Origin: JANSWP01 sp041941305
GTDB taxonomy: Bacteria; Bacteroidota; Bacteroidia; Chitinophagales; Saprospiraceae
Assembly: GCA_041941305.1 (NCBI GenBank)
Contig: JBGTQJ010000083.1
Coordinates: forward strand, 1 to 35,249
Length of the DNA: 35,249 nucleotides
Direction of reading: 5' to 3'
This document shows, in pieces, positions 1 to 6,587 of the stretch. A model generated the notes under the pieces. The model had not been told where the DNA came from. It ran no database searches and saw nothing but the letters and a program-made list of their open reading frames with translations. The position numbers and the translations under genes were made by a program. The stretch's first letter is position 1. Each line of letters opens with the position of its first letter.

Positions 1-49
1 CATTATTTGCCTGTGATGCAGGCAAATAATGGCTTCGCCCCCACGTCCC
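1..49. repeat. Copy 1 of a 49-bp intergenic repeat (truncated by window edge)
   Basis: Bases 1-49 are identical to bases 3398-3446. In the second copy the sequence forms the right-hand part of a perfect 26-bp-stem hairpin (3385-3441). Here the outer part of the left arm lies outside the window, but the inner stem (TTTGCCTG/CAGGCAAA) is present. It lies directly upstream of the lipoprotein gene. This is a dispersed hairpin repeat of unknown function; a REP- or MITE-like nature is inference. Confidence 0.8.
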
Positions 50-54
50 TCCTG

Positions 55-77
55 TATCCGCACCGCAGGTGCGGATA
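55..77. repeat. Small perfect hairpin
   Basis: A 10-bp perfect inverted repeat (TATCCGCACC, loop GCA, GGTGCGGATA) directly follows the 49-bp repeat and precedes the lipoprotein gene by about 60 bp. It has no T-run on either side, so it is not a convincing terminator. It may be part of the dispersed repeat. Confidence 0.6.
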
Positions 78-135
78 TGGACAAACTTTTTACACAGTGT
101 ACTGAATTTCTAACCATTAAAATAAATTGAGAACC

Positions 136-546
136 ATGAAAAAAGAGATTTTAAGTTTATTGACCGTTTTATTTTTTGGACTGTTTTTGTTGACTTCCTG
201 CGACAGTCCCGAGGCTGAAAGAGCGGAAGACAATATTGAACAAGCTGCCGAAGAGGTAGGAGATGTGCTGAAAGCTGAAAAAGAAGAATTGGAAGCAGAT
301 TTGAGAACTGCAAAAAATAACCTCGACGCAAAACTGGCAGAATTGAGACAGGATTTGAACCAGGCTGGTGAGGAAGCCGAGGCAGAGATTGAAGAACAAA
401 TCAATAACCTGGAAGCCAAGCGCAAGCAAATCGCTACCGACCTCGACCGTATCGGAGAAAATATGGAAGCAGGATGGGATAACTTTAAAGCAAATGTGGA
501 GCAGACTTTGAAAGAGTTGGAAGAAGATATTGATAGAAACTTCTAA
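136..546 (+). CDS. Small coiled-coil lipoprotein
   Basis: The product is a 136-residue predicted lipoprotein. A hydrophobic signal (residues 5-21) ends in the lipobox LLTSC with the lipidated cysteine at residue 22. The mature part is almost entirely charged heptad-like helix (E/K/A-rich, residues 25-135), with no tryptophan until near the C-terminus. The ATG at 136 was chosen over an in-frame TTG at 127 because it places the positively charged n-region (MKKE) directly before the hydrophobic stretch. It stands alone: a hairpin terminator follows at 615-653, and the next gene has its own 300-bp upstream region. The family is not recognised. Such short helical lipoproteins occur in stress or envelope settings, but no function can be assigned. 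Confidence 0.8.
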   Translation: MKKEILSLLTVLFFGLFLLTSCDSPEAERAEDNIEQAAEEVGDVLKAEKEELEADLRTAKNNLDAKLAELRQDLNQAGEEAEAEIEEQINNLEAKRKQIATDLDRIGENMEAGWDNFKANVEQTLKELEEDIDRNF

Positions 547-614
547 ATGAAATACTCTTTTTTAGCGACATGCAATCCAACAAGACCATTTGAATTTCAT
601 ATAGATTTTATGTC

Positions 615-657
615 AAAAACGAGCGATGAAAATCTCTATCATCGCTCGTTTTTTTAG
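615..657 (+). terminator. Rho-independent terminator of the lipoprotein gene
   Basis: A perfect 15-bp stem AAAAACGAGCGATGA (615-629) pairs with 639-653 around a 9-nt loop and runs into a T-tract (649-655). It lies 69 bp after the lipoprotein stop codon. The A-rich left side means it could also act weakly in the opposite direction. The remainder of the 303-bp gap (547-849) holds nothing else recognisable. Confidence 0.85.
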
Positions 658-849
658 AGATTGTTTGGATTTTGGGTTTGAGTGAATTTGGGAGGAAATA
701 TCATTTTGAGCCAGGCATTTTTTGTCCTTATAACTATCGAGAGTTGTGGGCAATCCGATGCAAAAATTATGATTAGCAAAATGATATTCGCCAACAATTC
801 GCCAAAATTAAATTTCAAACATACTCCTAGAAAATTGAAACAATCATAA

Positions 850-1731
850 ATGGAAAATTTTATAAATGACCTCTGGTCAAATCTTCAAAATTATTACAAC
901 GACATCGTGGCATTGATGCCTAAATTGATATTGGCGATTGTCGTTTTTTCGATTTTGTTTTTCTTCGCCAATCAAACTCGAAACTTTGTAAACAAACGGC
1001 TTTCGACGCGTATGGACGATCCGTTATTAGCTCGATTCATCGCTCGTATTAGCAAAATTGCCATCAATATTGTCGCCCTCATGGTGGTTTTGAAAATCAT
1101 TGGGCTTTCAGACATTGCTGCGGGCATCATCACAGGTGCGAGTGTGAGTGCGATTGTGGTTGGTTTTGCATTCAAAGATATCGGCGAAAACTTCCTGGCA
1201 GGAATCATGCTGGCATTCAATCGTCCTTTTCGAGTGGGAGATACAGTTGAGTTGGATGGTATAAAGGGAAAGGTCGTCGCTTTGAATCTTAGAAATGCAC
1301 AAATTAAAAGTTTTGACGGAAAAGATATTTTTATTCCGAATGCTAATGTCATTAAAAATCCTGTCATCAATTATACCATTGATGGTTTTTTGAGATATAA
1401 TTTCGACATTGGTTTGGACTACGGTTCAGATGTGAAGAGGGCTTCTCAAATCATTTTGGATACCCTGGCGAAGGTGCCAAACCTTTTGCAGGAAGAGGGC
1501 AAAAGTCCTTCTGTTTCCATTGGCTCTTTAGGTGCGAGTACGCTCAACCTGACTGCCTATTTTTGGATTGATACCTACGACCCCGAAGTGTCGGCAGGAA
1601 AGGTCAAAACTCAGGCGATTGATGATGTTTGGCGAGCCTTGGACGAAGCAGGGTTTTATATGCCTGGCGATATAATTGAGATGAAAAATTACAAAGGCAT
1701 TGATTTGAAAACGGCAAGTTCGGATTCATAG
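850..1731 (+). CDS. MscS-family small-conductance mechanosensitive channel
   Basis: The 293-residue protein has the length and layout of a minimal MscS channel. Three N-terminal membrane segments lie at roughly residues 20-40, 62-85 and 92-122. The third is the glycine/alanine-rich pore helix (GASVSAIVVGFAFKDIG). It is followed by the MscS signature around FNRPFRVGD, a beta domain with IPNANVIKNPVINYT, and a C-terminal alpha/beta cytoplasmic domain. It acts in the inner membrane and releases solutes on hypo-osmotic shock. There is no cysteine-gated or cyclic-nucleotide extension. Its 3' end overlaps the convergent heme oxygenase gene by 43 bp. Assignment to the family is firm; the exact paralogue type (MscS versus YnaI-like) is not decided. 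Confidence 0.95.
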   Translation: MENFINDLWSNLQNYYNDIVALMPKLILAIVVFSILFFFANQTRNFVNKRLSTRMDDPLLARFIARISKIAINIVALMVVLKIIGLSDIAAGIITGASVSAIVVGFAFKDIGENFLAGIMLAFNRPFRVGDTVELDGIKGKVVALNLRNAQIKSFDGKDIFIPNANVIKNPVINYTIDGFLRYNFDIGLDYGSDVKRASQIILDTLAKVPNLLQEEGKSPSVSIGSLGASTLNLTAYFWIDTYDPEVSAGKVKTQAIDDVWRALDEAGFYMPGDIIEMKNYKGIDLKTASSDS

Positions 1732-2330
1732 GCTTTATGGAAAAATTGAAAAGTCCTTTTTGCGCTTTCGATGGCAATTTGTTCATCCCTTTTGTTATGT
1801 ACAAGGGATTCGGCGAGTAATCGAAATTCAGTCCAGATCTTGCCTCTCTCTAAGCCTTTTCCTTCATAAAAGTGAAAGGGGACACATCTCGAAATTTTAT
1901 TGTTGCTTGACAAGGCTCTCAAAATAAAGTTTCCGCCCAACATAGAACCTTCGATGACATAAAGTCCACCGATTATTTCGGCTTCCGTTTTGAATGAACC
2001 GGCTATTGCTTCTGTATTTATCAATAAATTGTCCTGGAGCCTATCTGAAGAATCTGAAAGTCGATTGAGATTCAACATATTGTTCAAGTCCTTCCTCAAC
2101 CATTCGGATTTGGGATAAAAAAACTGAGTAATAGGATGGTTCGGATTTTTCTCAAGAAAGGGCGAAAAAGCATTTTCAAGACTTTTATGTATTCTTAAAT
2201 TGCTGAAAATCAGTCTTTTGTACTCTTCTCTTGTCAGCTCACCTTTAATTATTTTACTCGCGAAAGCTACTTTTTCGACGGCCTTGTGAAGGTGATTGGT
2301 TTCGGATTTCAACTTTTGTAAAATAGGCAT
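1689..2330 (-). CDS. bphO: Biliverdin-producing heme oxygenase
   Basis: The 213-residue all-alpha protein matches the heme oxygenase fold. It has T11-x3-H15-x3-E19 near the N-terminus, with H15 as the likely proximal heme ligand, and the distal-helix signature YVIEGSMLGG. The family opens heme to biliverdin IXa, iron and CO using reducing equivalents. Biliverdin is the chromophore of the bacteriophytochrome encoded upstream on the same strand, so this is the expected chromophore-supply gene. It starts 21 bp after the stop of the response regulator at 2352-2897, consistent with co-transcription. Its 3' end overlaps the convergent MscS gene by 43 bp. The symbol is given by family and context. 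Confidence 0.9.
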   Translation of the reverse strand: MPILQKLKSETNHLHKAVEKVAFASKIIKGELTREEYKRLIFSNLRIHKSLENAFSPFLEKNPNHPITQFFYPKSEWLRKDLNNMLNLNRLSDSSDRLQDNLLINTEAIAGSFKTEAEIIGGLYVIEGSMLGGNFILRALSSNNKISRCVPFHFYEGKGLERGKIWTEFRLLAESLVHNKRDEQIAIESAKRTFQFFHKAYESELAVFKSMPL

Positions 2331-2351
2331 ATTTATAATTTTGCCAACTAC

Positions 2352-2897
2352 TTAAACAGCATTTTGGATATATTCATGAACTTGTTGGAGGCTCTTTTCG
2401 ATTTCCGATTTTGTTTCAAAATTGGGTGCATCTTTAATCAATGCTCTGACTTTCAACATTAATATATCATATTTTTTCTGAATTGCCAGACGTTGTTTTT
2501 CTCTTTTCAAAGCTTCCTCCTTTTCTTTCATAATTTGCTCAATCAAAGCACCCAGATCTTTCAAATTTTTTTTCAAAAGAAAACCAGAAGCACCGTCCAT
2601 AATGGTTTTGGCGGCTTTTTCTTCATTGTTGAGGGTACCCGTCACATAAATAAAGGGTACAAAAGGTAAATGCTTTTTTGCGTACTGGAGTGCCTCGTAG
2701 CCCGTGAAATCAGGCAATTTGTAATCTGCCAAAATAATATCCGGCACTTTCCATTCTATTTTCTCGAAAAATTCAGCCTTAGATTGAGCAACTACAAAAA
2801 CTGCATTGGGAGCCTTTTTCAAAACTTGCCGCTGAATCAACTCGCGGTCGTTTCTCATATCTTCTAGCAACATTACACTCAGTGTTTTCTCAATCAT
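2352..2897 (-). CDS. Single-domain response regulator with C-terminal coiled coil
   Basis: Residues 1-120 form a CheY-like receiver: acidic pair E12/D13, phospho-acceptor D58 in the ILADYKLP strand, T86 in the switch position and a lysine pair K109/K110. Residues 120-181 are a charged helix with heptad character and no recognisable output domain. The start codon overlaps the end of the upstream receiver gene by 8 bp, indicating translational coupling. It most likely takes phosphate from the bacteriophytochrome kinase or exchanges it with the neighbouring regulator; the helix may serve for dimerisation or partner binding. That partner is unknown. Confidence 0.9.
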   Translation of the reverse strand: MIEKTLSVMLLEDMRNDRELIQRQVLKKAPNAVFVVAQSKAEFFEKIEWKVPDIILADYKLPDFTGYEALQYAKKHLPFVPFIYVTGTLNNEEKAAKTIMDGASGFLLKKNLKDLGALIEQIMKEKEEALKREKQRLAIQKKYDILMLKVRALIKDAPNFETKSEIEKSLQQVHEYIQNAV

Positions 2898-3312
2898 AAT
2901 CCGTTGTTTTGTTTAAAATTAGCCAATAAGGAGCCATGGTTGTTAATAAATGTTTCATTTTTTGATAATCACCGGGTTTTGTCAGGTAGCTGTTCGCCCC
3001 CAATTCATAAGCTTTTTCTATGTCTTTTTTTTGATTGGAAGAGCTGAATACGATCACGGGCAAAAATTTAGTTCTTTCCATAGATCTGATTTTTTCCAGA
3101 AATTCAAAGCCTGTGATCTTTGGCATTTTGATGTCTAAAATAATCAACCTCGGTATTATATTAGAGTTGTTGGTGAAGTAATTTAAAGCTTTTTCACTGT
3201 CTTTCATCCAAACAATATTGTATTCGGAATTTTCTTTTGTCAAAATTCGCTCAATCATGTGAGCATCATTGGAATCATTTTCCACGAGCATCAAATCAAT
3301 CTGCTTCTTCAT
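2890..3312 (-). CDS. Rcp1-like single-domain response regulator
   Basis: The 140-residue protein is a stand-alone receiver domain of the type paired with phytochrome kinases in cyanobacteria and Bacteroidota (Rcp-like). Visible landmarks are E11/N12 where most receivers have an acidic pair, acceptor D60 in LIILDIKMP, S90/S91 in the switch region and K112 in YLTKP. It has no output domain, so signalling must go by protein contact or phosphorelay. It overlaps the next receiver gene by 8 bp. Upstream, 320 bp of hairpin repeats separate it from the kinase gene, so expression of the two parts of the operon may differ. The replacement of the second acidic residue by asparagine at position 12 is a mild oddity. 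Confidence 0.9.
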   Translation of the reverse strand: MKKQIDLMLVENDSNDAHMIERILTKENSEYNIVWMKDSEKALNYFTNNSNIIPRLIILDIKMPKITGFEFLEKIRSMERTKFLPVIVFSSSNQKKDIEKAYELGANSYLTKPGDYQKMKHLLTTMAPYWLILNKTTDYD

Positions 3313-3384
3313 GATTTAGTAATGGTTAAAAAAAGATTCTTTGATACAAAGCTCGTCGCGCTGCGCGCGACTCGCTGAGGGAGT

Positions 3385-3441
3385 GTGGGGGCGAAGCCAT
3401 TATTTGCCTGTGATGCAGGCAAATAATGGCTTCGCCCCCAC
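3385..3441. repeat. Perfect 26-bp-stem hairpin of the repeated element
   Basis: Arms 3385-3410 and 3416-3441 are exact reverse complements around a 5-nt loop (TGATG). The segment 3398-3446 recurs identically at bases 1-49. A second short dyad GTCGCG-N5-CGCGAC lies just before it (3355-3371). On RNA it would be a very stable structure. No T-run follows on the minus strand, so it is not a classical terminator. Confidence 0.9.
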
Positions 3442-3482
3442 GTCCCCCCTGTGAGGCTGTCTCATAATCGCGCCGTCGCAGT

Positions 3483-3510
3483 CCCGATGCCGATAGCTAT
3501 CGGCATCGGG
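3483..3510. repeat. 28-bp perfect palindrome
   Basis: CCCGATGCCGATAG is followed without a spacer by its exact reverse complement. The flanks TCGC and GCGA extend the symmetry imperfectly. It is preceded at 3454-3466 by GAGGCTGTCTCAT, a sequence reminiscent of insertion-sequence ends. It forms part of the hairpin mosaic between the receiver and phytochrome genes. Confidence 0.85.
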
Positions 3511-3527
3511 AGCGAATAATATTTTTT

Positions 3528-3582
3528 AGAGGCAGATGATTTTAAAATTTTTCTAGGAAAAATTTTAAAATCATCTGCCTCT
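3528..3582. repeat. Perfect 25-bp-stem hairpin
   Basis: Arms 3528-3552 and 3558-3582 are exact reverse complements (outer end AGAGGCAGATGAT) around the loop CTAGG, whose outer C and G can also pair. The arms are AT-rich inside and GC-richer outside, unlike the two hairpins to the left. This suggests an independent insertion or repeat family. Confidence 0.9.
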
Positions 3583-3592
3583 GTAGAATCTT

Positions 3593-3616
3593 CTTTGGCG
3601 GGTTTAGCCGCCAAAG
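3593..3616 (-). terminator. Possible terminator-like hairpin after the phytochrome gene
   Basis: CTTTGGCGG (3593-3601) pairs with CCGCCAAAG (3608-3616), a 9-bp stem with 6-nt loop, 17 bp beyond the phytochrome stop codon. In the minus direction it is not followed by a T-tract, so Rho-independent termination is doubtful. Processing or mRNA stabilisation is as likely. Confidence 0.45.
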
Positions 3617-3632
3617 GTCCTTTTTGAAGCCT

Positions 3633-5897
3633 TTATTTTGAATGACTACTTATCGGAAATTCTACAATAAAGGTGGAGCCTTTTTGGGGTTTGCTTTTGA
3701 CAGAAATTTTACCGCCATGCTTGTCTACAACCCTTTTTACAATAGCTAGCCCGACCCCTGTTCCTTCAAATTCATCATCATTGACTCCACGGGTGAAAAC
3801 GCCAAAAATCTTGTTTACATACTTCATATCAAAACCAATACCGTTGTCAGAAATACTGATTTGAGTAAAATTGTTTTCCTTTTTGCCTGTTATTTCAATT
3901 ATTGCCTCTTTTTCACGGCGCGTATATTTTATCGCATTGGACAAAAGGTTTTCAATGACATGGGTAATCATAGATTGGTCTCCCCATACCGAGGGCAGGT
4001 TTTCCTGTATTTTAAATTGAATTTTCCTGTCTTTTTCATAACCTGCCAGCTTCTCAATCATTTCAGCCAGAATCAGATTCATATCCAATTCATTTATCAT
4101 TAATTCCTCTTTACTCAATTTCGAAAATTCCAGAATATCATTGATAAAGTCATTCATTTTCGCAGCACTCCCGATGATGGTTTTAACGACATGTTGTCCG
4201 TAATGATCCAATTTATCGGCATAATCCTCCATCAAAATTTGTGCAAAACCGTCAATACTTCTCAAGGGAGCTCTCAAATCGTGGGAAACAGAATAGCTAA
4301 AACTTTCCAAATCCTCATAAGCATCCACCAGCTCCTTATTCATTTGGCGAACTTCATGGTATTTTTGAACAATGAAATCCTTAATGTCATGCCGCAATGC
4401 CAATGCTGCTTCAATTTCATATTTCGCCCATGGGGTGGCTGTGTTTTCGACTTTTTGACTCCATTTTTCAAAGGATTTTCGAGGAGTCAATCGCATTCCG
4501 TCTTCTGATTTCAAAACCGCTTTTTCGGGATTGCCGCCCCAATGAACGGTTTTTAAAACCTCGGGTTTAAACCATAGTACATAATGGAGTTCTTCAGGAG
4601 TAATATTGATGGCCATTAATCCTGTAGCTGTATCTTTAAACTCATGTGCATCGGGATAAATTTTGGGCAAAGCATTCGTATGAAAAACAGCTTTTCGTTC
4701 TTGACCCTCCAACCAATTCACAATATCCATTACCTGGTTTTTGTTGGGTGTTTTGCCAATCAAAGTCATTTCTCCTTCAATAGAAATGGCTGCCCCACCA
4801 CAGTCGGCCATATCCAAAAGGGTATAGGGGCCTTTCGTCAATCCTTCAATTACATTCCAGTCTTTACTGATTTGCTCAAACAAATGCGAACGGGCAATAT
4901 TGACCTGCAATACAGATTGTCGGAAATCATTTGCTGCCTGAAGAGCCAGGTGCCCGGAAAAGATTTGACCAATAAATCGGCAAGTTGTCCGAAGGGTAAA
5001 ATCCACAAATTTGGGCGCATAATGATGACAGGCAAATAACCCCCAAAGTCGGTCATTGTGTGCAATGGAAATATTGAGTGTAGCGCAAACGCCCATATTG
5101 TTCAAATACTCCACATGGATGGGCGATACGCCTCTTGATACACTGTAGGTCAAATCAAGGGCTTGTTGTGTCTTTGGATTGAGACTTGGGATAATGCGTG
5201 AACTACCCGCATGAATGTTCTCTATCAATCGAACCTGATTTTTCAGAAATAAATCCCTGGCCTGTCGCGGAATGTCACTCGCCGGATAATGTAATCCCAA
5301 AAAAGGTTCTAAATGTGCTTCGCGCGCTTCGGCAATGACTTCTCCGTTATAGTCTGAATCAAAGCGATAAACCATGACTCGATCATATCCAGTCAATTGT
5401 TTAATTTCGAGTGCTGCGGTATCAAAGAGGTCGGGCAGAGCGCTAATACTTTGGATTTTGGAAATACTTTGGCTGAGTTGGTATTGAAATTCGGAGCTGC
5501 CTATTTTTTCATCAATTGGCTCAAGCTCCAAAATCAAAATATCCTGATGAATATGAGCAATCAGATTTTGCCAAAGCAAATTATCATTCTGAAAAAAGGA
5601 AACCCGAATTGGATTAATGCCCCGAAGGCTCTCAGGTTTTTCCATCGTGTCCCGAATCAAATTGATAGTTTCTTCATCCAAAAGAACCTGTAAATGCTTG
5701 CCCGAAAGATCGGGAACGGGAATAGCTGTAATGCGAGAGATATTTTCGCTGACCTGTAATATTTCCAGCGTTTTCGGTGAGCAAGCAATCAGGCATGCCT
5801 GGTCCTGGATGATTTGAATAATGTGAATGGGTTCATCTTCACAATTGCTCAAATCAATTTTATATGGATATGGATAATTCGCACCTGTGCCAGGCAT
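3633..5897 (-). CDS. bphP: Bacteriophytochrome sensor histidine kinase
   Basis: The 754-residue red/far-red photoreceptor kinase has the order PAS (about 15-125), GAF (about 145-310), PHY (about 325-500), HisKA and HATPase. C19 in SNCEDEPIH is at the place of the biliverdin-linking cysteine. The GAF domain shows D208-I209-P210 (PASDIPRQAR), H261 (SPIHVEYLNNMGV) and H291 (ACHHYAP). The PHY tongue carries PRKSFEKW. The kinase has the H-box SHDLRAPL with H539, the N-box NLLSNAIKYT, DNGIGF and GTGVGLAIV. It is a soluble dimeric protein by family. The motif usually written IQPHG after the cysteine is IQDQA here. The heme oxygenase and two receivers downstream complete a light-signalling set. A thioredoxin-like gene precedes it by 156 bp. 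Confidence 0.97.
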   Translation of the reverse strand: MPGTGANYPYPYKIDLSNCEDEPIHIIQIIQDQACLIACSPKTLEILQVSENISRITAIPVPDLSGKHLQVLLDEETINLIRDTMEKPESLRGINPIRVSFFQNDNLLWQNLIAHIHQDILILELEPIDEKIGSSEFQYQLSQSISKIQSISALPDLFDTAALEIKQLTGYDRVMVYRFDSDYNGEVIAEAREAHLEPFLGLHYPASDIPRQARDLFLKNQVRLIENIHAGSSRIIPSLNPKTQQALDLTYSVSRGVSPIHVEYLNNMGVCATLNISIAHNDRLWGLFACHHYAPKFVDFTLRTTCRFIGQIFSGHLALQAANDFRQSVLQVNIARSHLFEQISKDWNVIEGLTKGPYTLLDMADCGGAAISIEGEMTLIGKTPNKNQVMDIVNWLEGQERKAVFHTNALPKIYPDAHEFKDTATGLMAINITPEELHYVLWFKPEVLKTVHWGGNPEKAVLKSEDGMRLTPRKSFEKWSQKVENTATPWAKYEIEAALALRHDIKDFIVQKYHEVRQMNKELVDAYEDLESFSYSVSHDLRAPLRSIDGFAQILMEDYADKLDHYGQHVVKTIIGSAAKMNDFINDILEFSKLSKEELMINELDMNLILAEMIEKLAGYEKDRKIQFKIQENLPSVWGDQSMITHVIENLLSNAIKYTRREKEAIIEITGKKENNFTQISISDNGIGFDMKYVNKIFGVFTRGVNDDEFEGTGVGLAIVKRVVDKHGGKISVKSKPQKGSTFIVEFPISSHSK

Positions 5898-6053
5898 GAT
5901 CTTATTTTATGTAGCGTAGATTTTATTCGGTAGACGGCCAAGGGATGATGGTTGACGGTGTCACCAATGAAATCTTTTCGAATAAAGTCTAGTGATAGAA
6001 AAATGGATCCTTTAGATATTAAATGTTGAGGCAAGGTAAAGAAAATTTCGAAC

Positions 6054-6434
6054 TCACTCTGCGGGGATGTCATAACTACTATCTGATAATACTTTGTTTA
6101 ATTTCATTCGAAGCCGATTTTTAGACAACATGCCTTTGAATCGGTCAATGATTTCGCCCTCATTCAAAATACAGGTTGTGGGTACATTTCGAATATTCCA
6201 AAGAGCTGCCTGATGAGGAGAGGCTTCAATGTCAACGATATAAAAATCGAAATCGTAAATCGGGTCGGAAGCCAAGGAATTCACGACATTGATAAACATT
6301 TGGGAGGTACCAGACCATTGGGCATGGAAGGTAAGTACAATAGGCCGACTGTTTTTTCTTATTTTTTCATCAAAATCGGCGTCCGAAATTTGTTCATAAT
6401 TAATATGGCTCTTCACGATGTTGGTAGTTATCAT
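6054..6434 (-). CDS. Thioredoxin-fold protein lacking the active-site cysteines
   Basis: The 126-residue protein reads as a thioredoxin: VLTFHAQWSGTSQMF at the active-site strand/helix, VDIEASPHQAALWNIRNVPTT with the cis-proline after V, and a final helix. The CxxC motif is replaced by SGTS, so it cannot act as a dithiol oxidoreductase. A chaperone-like or scaffolding role, or redox-independent signalling, is inference. It is the first gene after a candidate sigma-54 promoter (6461-6475), with only about 15 nt of leader, and lies upstream of the phytochrome gene on the same strand. ATG 6434 is the only sensible start. Confidence 0.85.
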   Translation of the reverse strand: MITTNIVKSHINYEQISDADFDEKIRKNSRPIVLTFHAQWSGTSQMFINVVNSLASDPIYDFDFYIVDIEASPHQAALWNIRNVPTTCILNEGEIIDRFKGMLSKNRLRMKLNKVLSDSSYDIPAE

Positions 6435-6460
6435 ACCCTAAGGGCATCTATTACAATAAT

Positions 6461-6475
6461 GCGAATATCGTTCCA
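6461..6475 (-). promoter_or_regulatory. Candidate sigma-54 (-24/-12) promoter of the thioredoxin-like/phytochrome operon
   Basis: On the minus strand the sequence reads TGGAACGATATTCGC followed by A: the invariant GG (6474-6473), ten bases, then the invariant GC (6462-6461). It differs from the consensus TGGCACG-N4-TTGC at two places. Transcription would start near 6449, 15 nt before the ATG at 6434. Paired activator-like sites lie upstream at 6526-6563. Confidence 0.65.
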
Positions 6476-6488
6476 TTATTTAAATCAT

Positions 6489-6497
6489 TGATTATCA
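6489..6497. promoter_or_regulatory. TGATTATCA dyad near the -24 element
   Basis: This perfect 9-bp dyad TGAT-T-ATCA is centred 19-20 bp upstream of the -24 GG. The same motif, with identical flanks (TTGATTATCAG, 11 bp), lies at 9252-9262, 20 bp upstream of the -24 element of the other array. It resembles the TGAAATATCA cores of the more distal sites and may bind the same protein. Confidence 0.5.
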
Positions 6498-6525
6498 GCT
6501 TATTGAGATAGGCAAATAAAAAAGA

Positions 6526-6563
6526 TTTGATGAAATATCAGAAATTTGATGAAATATCAGAAA
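6526..6563. promoter_or_regulatory. Tandem 19-bp upstream activating sequences
   Basis: TTTGATGAAATATCAGAAA occurs twice head to tail (6526-6544 and 6545-6563) with no spacer. The core TGAAATATCA is a dyad (TGA-N4-TCA). The pair lies about 77-114 bp upstream of the predicted start near 6449, the classic distance for a sigma-54 enhancer. It sits immediately after the stop codon of the activator gene. The same core, again as a 19-bp-spaced pair, occurs at 9184-9221. Confidence 0.65.
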
Positions 6564-6587
6564 GTGTGGAATGTTTTGTACAGCATT

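Noticed and set aside
4191..5065. Plus-strand reading frames opposite the phytochrome gene
   Set aside because: They are antisense shadows of a fully motif-supported kinase gene.
5849..6073. Minus-strand 74-codon reading frame between the phytochrome and thioredoxin-like genes
   Set aside because: It overlaps both neighbours, has no family-like motifs, and looks like a chance frame across the 156-bp gap.
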